Source: Phyllostachys edulis | Taxonomy: Eukaryota > Streptophyta > Magnoliopsida > Poales > Poaceae | DNA length: 64,000 nt | Reading direction: 5' to 3' | Assembly (NCBI GenBank): GCA_036346405.1 | Contig: CM070566.1 | Span: 53,497,231 to 53,561,230, forward strand | Part shown: piece by piece, positions 53,945 through 64,000 of the stretch | How positions within the stretch are numbered: the stretch's first letter is position 1 | How the letters are laid out: each line of letters begins with the position of its first letter | Made by a program: the position numbers and the translations under genes | Notes under the pieces: generated by a model | The model's database searches: none | What the model was told of the DNA's origin: nothing | What the model saw: the letters and a program-made list of their open reading frames with translations, nothing else

Positions 53945-56900
53945 AGTCTCTGTTGTCGAAAATGATATCTGAAATGATAAAGTTGCAGAGCTTCCCTCGA
54001 ATGTCTACGATCTCTTCCTCAACGAGTCCATCTAATTCTATATGTAACCCCTGTCGCTAGCAATAGTAAAGTGGTAAACATATATATTTAAATTTATAAT
54101 TAGGAAATAATTATTTTCAGATTGACAAACCTCAGGATCCTTCTTCCTAGCTGTAAGGATTTGCTACATATGATAGCAAACGTAGATTGCACATAACTCA
54201 TCATTTTTTTGCTAGCGGCACTGCAAAAAAAGAATTACATATATAGGTATAGTCAGTTCGAGACGTGTTATTATGAAGTATGATATAGGATTATCGTGTT
54301 GTAGCGCATACCGAAAATTTTGTCCTGTGTGTTAGTCCGACGCTCTTTCCATTGTATAATCCTTTGTTGGCAACATAGGCGATGAGCGACCTACGTGATT
54401 CCAAAAAGTTATCCTCGGCCATTTCAAATGAATGAAGACTACAATAGAGTTATGTATGGAGGAAATGAGTATACCTCTCGAGTACTCCTTTCAGAATGCT
54501 GAATGTGTGGTCGTTGCGGATTAGGGAATCAAGGTATATCACATGGTTCCTCTTTGGTATAATGACTAAAAGGACCCAGTGGTATCTACTCATGTATGTC
54601 GCTATAGTCATTAAACCTAAGTTCGTGCTGTGTATAAAGTACAAATGAAATTTGTATAGCAAGTAGTGACACTTACCCCTCGTTGTAGGGCACCACTATG
54701 TACTTCTTGTCTGTCTGACGAAGCAATGTTGCCGCTTATGTATTTCTCGACGAAGGACGGTCTGCTGGATGGTTTGCAAAGATACCACGTGTGGGTCGAG
54801 AAACCCACCGGTTCATTCCATTCTGGACATTTTTCCACATGTATCTATACACAAGCAATGAGTTGTGATAATTGCTCAGATACGTGAATGCAGAACTTGA
54901 TTGTATGCACTTACGATTGTCCAACATCGCAAGCGGCGCCAAGGCCAACGAGGTTGAATAGGTCATATAAGTCGTTGAAGCCCACGACGAAGTTGCCCAC
55001 CCCGTTGAAGAAATGCTCAACCTTGTATGCGACGGTGATTCCAGTATCGCACCCCTTCTTTTTGGTCTTCTGCATGTACCAGGCATGCAAAGCCTGATAA
55101 GCATATCTAGCGTGGAGTAATATCTTGTGTCGAGCACAACAGCTTCGATGGAGTAATTCCTGACGTCCCAAAGCTTCCGGACTTGGGAGGCACCTTAATG
55201 TTCATTGATTTCGATTTGGTCTTAACAATTGGCAGCGTCTTCCCGCGAGACGACTCGGGAACCGATACGGCGGCACGCTTTTGTTGTTCCTTCGGCGTCT
55301 TCTTCACGGGAACCAATGAGGTGACCTTCTGAGGAGAAACATGAGGTGGAGTCATCGAGGGTCTCGTTGGAGAGGAATGGTCGTGCCCAGATCGCGGCAC
55401 TGCTGGGTCCAGGGCGATGTCCTTTTTGGGCCACTGGATAAAAGTGTGCACGGCATCCCCTAGTGTTCTGATTTCTTCATTCGGGCAAATCTTCAGCGGG
55501 ACAGCCATGAAATTGCCATGTATCATATCCACCTCGACCCTGGTGTAACCCTACGCCAGCTGGGCACCGTGCTGCACTGCCTCTTCCTGGTATGGATACA
55601 CCATCCTCCGTGCAGCCTCAATAGAAAGGGACCCATCCATCCTCACTTGGAGCTTGCAGGGCGTTGGCCCCTACAAAATGATACGCAATTAGCTAAGGCG
55701 TCCTATAGGTCTATCTTTGGTGCATTCCATAGATGTACATTACCTCGATGTTGTCTATCGGTAATTGGACGTCGTCAAGTTCAGGATTATGCGTGGGCGA
55801 CGCCATTCGATGTCGAGCGGGGTCGCTCCCAAATTAACAGGCGGCTTATGTCGCTCAGAATTGATTCATTTAATCCTGCAATGCTGCTAGCTTTCCTTCA
55901 AATTTTGCAGTAATCCTCTGTACCAACCGGTCATCGTGCTCGGCCTTGGATCTCTTCCTACTCCTATACATGAAGTAGTCATCTGCGAATCCATGACTCC
56001 AAGGTACGTTAACCCCAAGGCCTCGCGTGCGACCCGGGTGCTCCTTGTTTCCCAGGGACGTAGATAGTATATCCTTCTCCTCGCTCGCTTGGAAGGAGCC
56101 TTCGGAAGCTTGGGCAGTCAATTCACGCTGCAAGAGGTCATCATGTTATTATAGACACTATGAAGTTATGGACTTATTAACAACTAGGTAGTTCGACATA
56201 TTTACCACACGCTGGGACACTTCACGGTCTCATGGGTTTGTGAAAGAGATGTTGCCCAAGATGAGACTTTTGCCCTCACTTTTAACCAAATTTTAGGGAT
56301 CGCGGTCTGTGACATCAGAAACGCGTTCTCCTCCGGCCGCCCATTCTCGTATTTACCCGTGTACCCAGCCGTGCCGAGTCTCGGCGGGTGAGTGTTTCAG
56401 ATCTGAGAGCTTTGTGCGCCGACTTTTCTCCTTAAATTCGGCCGTCGTCTTCATAGCCACAAAGGCGTCCCATGCTTCCCGCGTCAAGAATCCATACTTC
56501 GAGAAGGGCGTTTGACCCATGTTCACGTACTTCGTGACAAGAATGCTCTTGAAGGTCCTCCACGATTTATCCATCGTGAGCATCGCCGTTCGTTGCACGT
56601 GTACCATGTCTGCTTCTGGGATAGTGAACTTGCTTGAAAGTTCTGTTCACAGCGCGTCTCTCGCTTCTTTCGTCAGATCCTTCCACCTTGGTGTGGTGAT
56701 GGGGACCCGTTCCCTTGCAATTATCCCGCAGATGGTCCGTAATCTCGCCGCTGATCTCTTGGGACTCAGAGGGACCCCAAAGTCACTGACCTCCGTGATG
56801 ACTAGTCGGCCCACATGCATTTGCGATCTTCCTCTGCCATCTTGCTTCTGTGTCATTATCGTCGACGGGCAGCATGACGCATTAGGTGGCGTCGGTGACG

Positions 56901-56988
56901 GCAGCCTCGTTGGTGCCGGCGGCGAAGACGGTGCCTCTCTTATCTCAATTGTCGGTCTTGCGTTTGGCCGATAATCTGCCTCTGCCAT
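53945..56988 (-). pseudogene. G second gene: plant CACTA protein with Ulp1-like protease end
   Basis: The start ATG at 56988 opens MAEADYRPNARPTIEIREA. The next pieces are ICGIIARERVPITTPRWKDL, SWRTFKSILVTKYVNMG, FLTREAWDAFVAMKTT, a coiled-coil-like tail near 56133-55870 (VQRITAKFEGKLAAL) and a Ser/Lys/Pro-rich linker (55530-55110). A Ulp1 (C48) type domain follows: HWVLLVIIPKRNHVIYLDSL near 54600-54540 (His and Asp) and LCAIYVCYHM near 54205-54175 (expected Cys). The last conserved phrase, DGLVEEEIVDIRG, lies near 54040-53995. The first half fits the family named Transposase_24 (Ptta/En/Spm). Many stops and frame changes, or unspliced introns, are present. In CACTA elements the accessory protein binds the subterminal motif; a protease end is known in some grass copies. 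Confidence 0.75.
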
Positions 56989-56989
56989 C

Positions 56990-58440
56990 TAAATCTCACT
57001 ACTCGCTATCTATATAAGTTACATATGCAATAAAATGGATTGCAAGTGTCCCAAATTAACATATACATATGAAGCATCTCCATGTCATTTAAACTGAATA
57101 ATATGCTCAATATGTGCAATATTAGCAAATAATCATAATTAATTCCAGCATAAATATGAAACAATAAAGCATTAATCCAACGGCATTTAAATGACCAAAT
57201 TAACATAATCAAATGTAAATCATTCAAGTCATTTAAATTGATTGAAATGCAAAACATGTACCACATGTATATGAATAAATTGGATAAGAACACTAAAATT
57301 CAGATTTTGAGCTCTATCGAAAGCTTAACTAGACTGACATAACAACCACATGTATAACAATCTCTTGTGATCTTTGTATAGATAGAAACTAGTGATACGA
57401 ATCTTTTGCCTGAGCCTATCTTTGCCCGAGCCTACTTCATTGAGCCCGACACACTGGAGTGTACCATTTGCTTCATGTCGTGGAGGATTGGCATGAAGCA
57501 AAGGTACACTCAAGTGTGTCAGGATCGATGAAGTACGCTGTGTTTCACCTGAACGTTTAGGATGAACGCCCAAGGAGCGAGCTAGCTAGCTGAATTCAGG
57601 CATTGAGTTAGCTCCTATTCTAACACTCCTAACACTCCTTAATCCACCAGCTTCTCTAAGGAAATGCTAAGCAAATGTTTAATGCTTCATGTACGTAAGA
57701 CTAGCCTTTCATGAAGACATAGAAACAAAATAGAATCAAGTAAAACTTTCTTTACGGATTGTTGTAAAAATGCGTTTTAGCAAGATTTCAAATTAATCCC
57801 AACAAAATTAATTAGCATTAAAGCATAATTCCTAAAGAATTTAAATGACCAAAACAACATGTACTCATGTAATTCTCCCAAGTCATCTAAAGAGAATAAA
57901 ATGGTTAACACAAACATCATGAGAACATCAAAAATCAGAATAGAGCTCAGATTTTTAATTTGTTCGATTGCTCTCATTAGGCTAGTTGCAAAAGACATAG
58001 TCTTTGCCATCTCAACCATTATGCCAAAATTCTTCACCAATTGAACATGATAACTCCAAATTAGACTTTGAGCTCAAAAAAAATGCTTGCAGTTCATAGA
58101 AACCGAAAATAGAGTGAAGCAATATTTCATTACAAATGTAAATACACCAATAGACAAAGAGACTGAGAAAGGAGCTAATCTGACAGGAATAAAATAACAA
58201 AAGTAAGCAATTCTAAATAAGCTCAAGTCTAATTCTAGTTAACTATTCAATCTCATAATATGGCAACAATCATCATTGAGCTATTAACAGAACCCACCAC
58301 TTTGCAATTTCTCTCTCTGTACTAAAGATTAACAATGACAGAATGAAAAATTCTCTAGCACAGCACAAATGCAAAGGGACAAAGTGAGATAAGCAACAAT
58401 ACTCATAGAGCAAGGGAGGGAGCAGGATAGAGCGAGTAGA
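56990..58440 (-). other. AT-rich leader or intron region of the G second gene
   Basis: Between the promoter-like block at 58440-58800 and the ATG at 56988 lies AT-rich DNA without domains. A loose repeat containing ATTTAAATGACCAAA and GTCATTTAAA or GTCATCTAAA occurs near 57040-57105, 57180-57245 and 57835-57900. A strong foldback lies at 57429-57539. An unspliced 5' intron is the simplest reading. Confidence 0.45.
57429..57539. ncRNA. Candidate miRNA-like hairpin in G
   Basis: The arms 57429-57477 and 57492-57539 are near-perfect reverse complements, with about six mismatched positions in 48, closed by a loop of 14 bases. Core pairs are GAGTGTACC with GGTACACTC and TTTGCTTCATG with CATGAAGCAAA. 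Arm length, loop size and few bulges suit a plant miRNA precursor or siRNA-producing foldback. The arms have no subterminal motif and no visible target repeat. A plain small foldback repeat remains possible. Confidence 0.35.
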
Positions 58441-58740
58441 GTGGTATACCACAGGAGGCGCGAGGGAGTACCGGAGGAGGCGCTGAGCCGGGCGGGAGGA
58501 AGCCGTGACAGCCGAGAGGAGGATGGCGATGTGTAGTGGAGTCGGTCTGGAGTCGGAGGAGGGAGGCGGCCGCTCGTCAGGCTGGAGTCGAAGGAGGCCG
58601 CGCGTCGGAGGAGGGAGGCGGTCGGTCGTCGGGCTGGAGTCAGAGTAGAGAGGCGGCCGGTCGTCGGGCAGGAGTCAGAGCAGGGAGGCGGCGAGCCCTA
58701 GAGGAGGCGAACGAGCACGCGAGAGCTTAAGGGGCGCGGG
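58440..58740 (-). repeat. GC-rich tandem repeat in the G second-gene leader
   Basis: Three to four imperfect units of about 45 bases with the core GGGAGGCGGCCGGTCGTCGG followed by CTGGAGTC lie directly downstream (minus strand) of the TATA box. The frames they create (Gly, Arg, Ser) are repeat products. Confidence 0.6.
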
Positions 58741-58783
58741 AGTAGTGGAAGTGACGAGCAAGAGCAAAAACCCTAGCAGTTCC

Positions 58784-58798
58784 CTCCTTATAAAAAGG
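58784..58798 (-). promoter_or_regulatory. TATA box of the G second gene
   Basis: The minus strand reads CCTTTTTATAAGGAGGG, followed about 25 bases on by CTAGGGTTTTTG and the GC-rich leader. It directly adjoins the internal motif array at 58795-58950, so binding of the accessory protein there could affect this promoter. Confidence 0.55.
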
Positions 58799-58950
58799 CT
58801 ATCACAGATGGTTCTCTTACAGAACCGTCTATGATACTACCATATCACAGATGGTTCTATTATGGAATCGTATCACAGACGGTTCTTAATAAGAACCGTC
58901 TGTAATTCGTTATCACAGACGGTTCTATACTAGAACCGTCTGTGATCCTG
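58795..58950. repeat. Internal copy of the subterminal array in G
   Basis: Seven or eight copies of TCACAGATGGTTC / GAACCGTCTGTGAT-type motifs lie 4.3 kb from the right end and 5.5 kb from the left end. They sit between the two genes, against the TATA box of the second gene. No CACTA terminus is present here. Confidence 0.88.
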
Positions 58951-58959
58951 CTGACAAAA

Positions 58960-59105
58960 CCTAGTGACAAGTGATTGTCATATGAACCTGGTGACAAGTT
59001 CATAACACATTTGACTTCAAAAATTCATAACCTGGTGACAAGTGATTGTCATATGAACACGTGACAAGTTCATAACACATTTGACTTCAAAAATTCATAT
59101 CTAAT
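58960..59105. repeat. Tandem duplication of about 68 bp in G
   Basis: Two near-identical copies of a unit containing GACAAGTGATTGTCATATGAAC and CATTTGACTTCAAAAATTC directly follow the internal array. The DNA from here to 59285 is AT-rich and non-coding; it probably includes the 3' flank of the TNP2 gene. Confidence 0.8.
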
Positions 59106-59289
59106 TCAACTCAACTCCAAATCAAGTGAAACCAATTTTGATACTCCAAAATTGCAATGAATGTCCACATTGATATCAATATCGAAGATGACAAGTCCAT
59201 AACACATTAACACATGACAATTTCACGTTGACATCAAAATATATGAGAGATTACAAGTCCATAACACATGATGTTATGGAATAAATTAT

Positions 59290-62200
59290 TTACAATGGAG
59301 TAAATTCTTAATGAAAATATAGCCCTTCATGATGATCGACGCGCATATAGCTAGCTTCCTCACTGGGTTCTTCCTCGAGCCCGATGTCGCTTCCAAAGGA
59401 GGCAACTCATCAAATTGATTGTATTCTTCCTCGCCCACTACATTCTTAACTCGACAATCTCGCTTTTCCATGAAGAACTACGTGGCGCTTCTTATTTGCC
59501 GGCCGGTTACATAGAAGACTTGAACAACTTGGTTAGCCAAGATGAATGGTTCGCCTTTGTATCCGACACGCTCGAGGTCCACGGTAGTGACGCCGCATTA
59601 GTCAACCTTCACCGTGGGAGATGGACCCAATGGCACCAAATAGGGGATCTTGAAAAGCACGAGTCGAGCTCCCATATCTCCTCTATTTGCCCATAGTAGG
59701 AGCTCCTCACCCATCGGTCTTGAATGCATCTATGCGACACCGCTGATACGGATCGGCTCTTCCTATCCCGAGTGCCAGATAAAATGTGTACCCATTTATG
59801 TCGATCCTTGTCGACAATTGTAAATTATGGCCCTTGTGCCAACCATAGCAGCGTATCATCACTTGATGACCTCCTAGTGATTCGCACCTTTAACCATTTG
59901 TTGAATCGACGGTTGTGCTCTCTTGTGATCCAAACCTCCGACTGGTCTGGATTCTGTTGGCGTACCATGTCTTTGTGCTCGTTGATGTACAGGGACACTT
60001 GGGTCATGTGTTGCAAGACTATGAAATGGGCTTGAGCGTACGTATCCAGATCGGGAGTAATTGATTTCATTCCGATGGTCCCGGTACCATCCAGTCTCCC
60101 CTCATGGTGAGATAGAGGCACACCTATCGGTTCCACTTGAGCCATGTAGTCGACGCAGAACTCAATGACCTCTTCGGTTGCATAACCTTCGATGATGCTT
60201 GCCCCTACGAGATCGATTCCGTACGTAGGACTTGAGAATTCCCATGTACCTCTTGAACGGGTACATATGACGTAGAAACACAGGACCGCATATCTTTATC
60301 TCTTTCATAAGGTGAACAATGAGATGGACCATGATATCAAAAAATGACGGAGGGAAATACATCTCAAGATGACATAGTGTCGTCACCACCTCGGCCTGCA
60401 GAGCATCTAGTCCTTGGGGATCGATGACCTTCTGAGCAATTGAGTTGAAGAAATAACATAGCCTCAAGATTGCCACTCGGACCTTGTTCGGCAAGATACT
60501 CCTAATTGCAACAGGAAGCATTTGTGTCATCAAGACATGACAATCATGAGACTTCATACCAATTAATTTTAAATCTTGCATAGAAACAAGTTTCTTAATG
60601 TTAATGAGTAACCAGACGGACTTTCACACCATGCAAGCTCGCACGCTTCATTTCTCGGCCTTGGACAGAGTGTAGCAAGTCGGGGAAGGTACGTCGTCTC
60701 TGATCGGTCTCTTTCGGTGCTAACTCGGTCCTTATGTTCATATCAACCAAGTCACGCTGCATGCGTTAACACCATCCTTTGTTTTGCCACTAATGTTCAG
60801 TAAGAGACCAATCAAGCTATCACATACATTCTTCTCTACATGCATGACGTCGATGCAGTGGCGAACTTCTAAGTTCTCCCTATAAGGCAAGTCCCAAAAA
60901 ATTGACCGCTTCTTCCAGATGTTCTTCTGACGGGTTCTTAATTTACGTCCCTTCCCAAGCACAACATTGATATCCTTAACCATGTCATAGACCTCTGTTC
61001 CTCTAAAAGCCCTTGGAGCTGAACCGTTCTCCTTATTTCCGTCGAATTGTTTCTTCATCTTGCGGTATGGGTGACTCCTAGGAAGGAACCTACGGTGACG
61101 CATATACACAGTTTTGCGCGAGTTGGTTAGCCATACACCCTCCGTAGCATCTAAGTAGTGCGGACAGGCTTTGGCTCCTTTTGTACTGAAGCTCGACAAG
61201 TTACCAAGGGCAGGAAAATCATTGATGGTGCAGAACAACATGGCTCGTACAGTGAAGTTCTCTCGTTTGTACGCATCCCATACCTATACCCCTTCGTTCC
61301 ACAGTGTCACAAGATCTTCTAGCAATGGTGCTAGGTACACATCAATATCATTCCCAGGTTGCTTCGGCCCTTGGATAAGTAGTGACATCAAAATGTACTT
61401 CCGCTTCATACACAGCCAAGGAGGAAGGTTGTACATACATAGATTCACAGGTCAGGTGCTATGTCGGCTGCTCATGTTACCGAAAGGATTCATTCCATCC
61501 GTACTCAACCCTAACCTTTTGTTCCTCGGTTCCGCACCGAACTCTTTGAAGCTCCGATCGAAGTTTCTCCACTAGGCAGAATCAACATAGTGTCTTAGCT
61601 TTCCATCTCTCTTACGCTCCTCCGAGTGCCAACGCAGCAATCTTGCCTCCTTTGGGTTCGCAAATAAACGCTTCAAACATGGGATCACAGGCAGATACCA
61701 CAACATCTTAGCAAGAGGTCCTTGCTTCACCTTAGCAGTATTCTGACGCTTGTATCGGGATGCTTTGCACACGGGACATACATGCATGTCTGCATACTCT
61801 TTACGGTAAAGGATACAATCGTTCGGACATGCATGTATTCTTTCTACTTCCATGCCCAATGGACAAATAACCTTCTTTGCTTGGTAGGTGGTGGTGGGCA
61901 ATACGTTTCCCTCCGGAAGAATGTCCGCTAGGAGACCTAACAACGCCGTGAAACTCTTATCGAACCAACCATTGCTTGCCTTCAATTTCAGCAATTCAAG
62001 AACGATTGACAACCTTGTGTATTCCAACTTGCACCCAGGGAACAAAGGTTTGACCGAGTCCTCCCTTAAGCCCTCAAATTTACAAAACTCTCTCTCACTG
62101 TAGTTCTCTTCTGCATCGCGTAGCATCTGATCCAGATTGTCATCGTGCGACCTATCCTCATCAAAAGCACAGTCCACATCTGGCAAATCGTTGACTTCCT

Positions 62201-62468
62201 CGGCGATGTCGTCATTATTAACTTCGATATAATCTGCTCTTCACCGTGATCGGTCCAACATGTATACCCTTTTTGAAACCCTTCAATCAAGTGCGCTTCG
62301 ATCTGCAAATTGTTAAACATCTTCGACATCGCAATCAATGCATGGACAATACATAAAATTTATCCCCTTCTTCAACATATCCTGCTCGGCGGCTCTTCTA
62401 AAAGCAACCACTCCATTAATGTACTCTTGACTCACACGGTTTACACCATACATCCATTTTTGGTCCAT
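59290..62468 (-). pseudogene. G transposase, TNP2 (En/Spm TnpD-like)
   Basis: The start at 62468 opens MDQKWMYGVNRVSQEYINGV, a transposase-associated domain with CPCIDC. The TNP2 body then has KLEYTRLSIVLELLKLKA, ACPNDCILYRKEY with CPVCKASRYKR, RLFANPKEARLLRWHSEER, LSTDGMNPFGNMSS (first catalytic Asp), PPWLCMKRKYILMSLL, PGNDIDVYLAPLLEDL, AMLFCTINDFPALGNLS and DVMHVEKNVCDSLIGLLLN. A DUF4218 region follows (SHDCHVLMTQMLPVAIR, FFNSIAQKVIDPQGL, MYPFKRYMGILKSYV), and a DUF4216 region near 59700-59440. In-frame stops occur at about 61574, 61465 and 61283. This protein would cut and join the element ends. Confidence 0.88.
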
Positions 62469-62639
62469 CTACGCTACGCATGTAACAAATTAGTGTCAAA
62501 TTAGATTAATAAACCGCAAGTACGTACTCTTCCTATTTACCAAACATACTTATTAAATTGATGAGCGATTAATTTATAGCAAACATAAAGGGTTATAGAT
62601 CGTTACCCTCGGAGCTCACGAAGAAAATATGATTCCTTC

Positions 62640-62936
62640 TCCCGCCTAAGGTGGCGAATGGGGGTGGAGACACAAAGAAGGTGCAGTGGCGCAATGGGGA
62701 GGAGGCGTGGGTGGAGGAGGCGCTAGGGGCAGGGGGTCCAACCTTCTCCTCTCTAAGCTGGCGCAACGGGGGAGGAGCCGTAGGTTGGAGGAGCTAGGGC
62801 AGGGAAGTGGCGCATGGGGGAGGAGGAGTAGATATAAGTGGAGCCAGCAGCAGGGTTGCGACAGAGGCAGCAGCAGGGTGGCGGCAGAGGCAGCGGCAGT
62901 GCGGCAGAGGATGTGTTGGGCGCAATTTATATAATT
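62640..62936 (-). promoter_or_regulatory. TATA box and GC-rich leader of G TNP2
   Basis: The minus strand reads GGAATTATATAAATTGCG at 62922-62938, directly inside the right subterminal array. A GC-rich leader with CTGCCGCTGCC-type repeats follows (62640-62920) before the TNP2 start at 62468. This repeats the array-TATA-leader order of the second gene. Confidence 0.5.
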
Positions 62937-62939
62937 CCA

Positions 62940-63285
62940 GGATATCATAGACGGTTTCTAATTAGAACCGTCTGTGATAGGCAACTATCACAGACGGTTC
63001 TAATTAAGAACCGTCTGTGATACATCACAGGCGGTTATATTTACAAACCGTCTGTGATAATCCAGATAATCACAGACGGTTGTCATTACAAACTGTCTGT
63101 GATAATTAACAGACGGTTTCTAATAACAACCGTCTGTGATTATCTGGATTATCACAAATGGTTTGTGAATATAACCGTCTGTGATACACCGGCAAAGCCG
63201 ATGCCTCATCCCGATAGACCCAACACAGACAGTTCCATAAAAACCGTCTGTGATGGGTCGTCTACTATAGCCTGTTTTGTAGTAG
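62940..63285. repeat. Right subterminal repeat array of G
   Basis: About 14 alternating copies of TATCACAGACGGTT and AACCGTCTGTGATA, some forming perfect short hairpins with a TCTAATTAGAAC-like centre, run into the terminal CCTGTTTTGTAGTAGTG. Confidence 0.9.
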
Positions 63286-63287
63286 TG

Positions 63288-64000
63288 TTGGTCTGATCGG
63301 CCATTTCAATCTAGGCCGCCCACGTGGCAGGGCGTGTATCTTTGAGGCTTTTGAGCATTTCTATGAAACGGTAGTTCCGTGGTGTGGAGTGGTAATACTG
63401 CGCCAAGGTGGTACCGAGTGTTTTGTGGCGGTACTTAAATTCCAGAGAAGGTGTTTTGGAGCTCTGGTTTACATGAAGAGCAGTATGACCGCAGTTTGAA
63501 TGGCGGTACTTCCACATGGCGGTAATACCGTGTACTGTTTAAGATCTCATCAGGAGCGGCCACGTGGCTCCATCGTGGCCACTTAGGACCTCCCTAGAGG
63601 CCCTTACATAGCGTCATCAGGACCGTTTAGGATCTCCTTAAAAGCGTCTGCATGGTTTTATCAAAACTTCATCAAAGGCGTTTACATGGCTTGATCAGAG
63701 ACATCTAGGACCTCCTCGGAACACGTACGAGGCTTGATCAAAGTTGTTCAGGACCTCCCATGTGAACTTCCCACGAGGACCATCTCAAGACTTTATGCTC
63801 ACTTTATACAGCAAATCATCAGTACAAATGGTGGTATCGGAGGCCAACTGGTTATAAAGAGCGGTACGACCGGCTCATGGTGCGGTACTACCGCGGTACG
63901 GTCGTTCCGATTGTTATTTGGCGGAACTACTGTGTTTCGTTCAAGATCGTTTAAAGACCTCCCGCGCGGACCTTCCTCAAAGATTCCCTCAAGACTTTCC
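63288..64000 (+). mobile_element. 3' LTR of F, part after CACTA G (runs off window)
   Basis: After G the F LTR resumes with GGTCTGATCGGCCATTTC, matching 42858 onward of the 5' LTR, and continues to the window end at a point matching about 43577. Some 410 bases of LTR and the right target repeat lie outside. Confidence 0.92.

Larger units (their letters stand above)
53269..63287 (-). mobile_element. CACTA G, 10 kb CACTA transposon with two decayed genes
   Basis: It starts CACTACTACAGGAAGCC at 53269 and ends CCTGTTTTGTAGTAGTG at 63287. Flanks are GTG (53266-53268) and TTG (63288-63290), a 3 bp target repeat with one change. Joining the flanks restores the F LTR. TCACAGACGGTT arrays occupy both ends and one interior place (58795-58950). 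Both genes are on the minus strand: the transposase TNP2 (62468 to about 59290) and a second gene with a Transposase_24-like domain and Ulp1-like end (56988 to about 53950). Both are full of stops, so G is a dead autonomous-type element and could be related to the source of CACTA-1 and J. Confidence 0.93.
42076..64000 (+). mobile_element. Element F, Tat-lineage gypsy retrotransposon (right end outside window)
   Basis: F has a 5' LTR (42076-43989), primer site, gag-pol in the order gag, protease, RT, RNase H, archaeal-type RNase H, integrase, a polypurine tract (52469-52482) and a 3' LTR from 52487. The 3' LTR is split by CACTA G and still running at 64000. RT phrases such as SFLDGNAGYNQIFMAEED and the second RNase H mark the Tat/Ogre lineage. 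Over the first 235 bases the two LTRs differ at about 12 positions plus one indel, which suggests insertion on a scale of a few million years. The left flank is ACTCT. Many CAG-to-TAG changes and frameshifts make it defective. Confidence 0.93.

Noticed and set aside
56519..56974. A 151-codon plus-strand open frame
   Set aside because: Antisense shadow of the second gene of G, whose minus-strand reading shows family motifs.
1..64000. tRNA, rRNA or intact host protein genes
   Set aside because: None recognised. All coding similarity falls in transposable elements or a broken captured fragment.

Overview
This is repeat-only DNA from a grass (Poaceae) nuclear genome, probably heterochromatic. 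I found no intact host gene. The organism call rests on four things: Tekay/Del-type and Tat-type Ty3/gypsy elements, long LTRs running from TGTAACATCCC-like starts to GGGGTCCTCACA-like ends, CACTA elements with CACTACTACA termini and TCACAGACGGTT subterminal repeats, and a captured fragment resembling a grass F-box protein. I cannot name the species.

The window is a deep stack of nested transposons, resolved by target-site duplications (TSDs). (1) 1-508 and 7354-8270 are the oldest, unassigned DNA, split by CACTA-1 (509-7350, TSD ACA). CACTA-1 is itself split by solo LTR A (601-4671, TSD GACAT). (2) An LTR (LTR-1) starts at 8271 and is split at 10467 by element H, a minus-strand Tekay-like chromovirus. 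H runs from its 3' LTR (10467-17617), through polypurine tract, chromodomain, integrase, RNase H, RT, protease, gag and an extra 5' ORF, to the primer-binding site (41677-41694) and the start of its 5' LTR (41700-42075). (3) H carries solo LTR D in RNase H (19481-24938), a CACTA element in the RT/RNase H region (25006-26807, TSD ATA), and LTR I exactly between protease and RT (27682-37949, TSD CATTC). LTR I in turn holds the remains of element E (5' LTR 28463-32647). (4) The 3' LTR of H contains a 3.1 kb inverted copy of H's own interior (13501-16625), including the CACTA insertion and the edge of LTR D, plus an 88 bp filler piece of RT.

(5) The 5' LTR of H is split at 42076 by element F, a plus-strand Tat-lineage gypsy element: 5' LTR 42076-43989, tRNA-Arg-like primer site, gag, protease, RT, RNase H, a second archaeal-type RNase H and integrase. 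Its 3' LTR starts at 52487 and runs off the window. F gag is split by a copia-like solo LTR (44484-45456). The F 3' LTR is split by G (53269-63287), a 10 kb CACTA element with a decayed TNP2 transposase gene and a second gene ending in a Ulp1-like cysteine protease domain.

All element genes I could read carry stops, frameshifts or deletions, so nothing here looks able to move by itself. The observations most worth following are: the self-templated inverted insertion in H; the TATA boxes lying directly beside transposase-motif arrays, including an extra internal array in G; a near-perfect miRNA-like hairpin in G; the F-box capture in CACTA-1; and palindromic motif arrays shared by unrelated LTR families.
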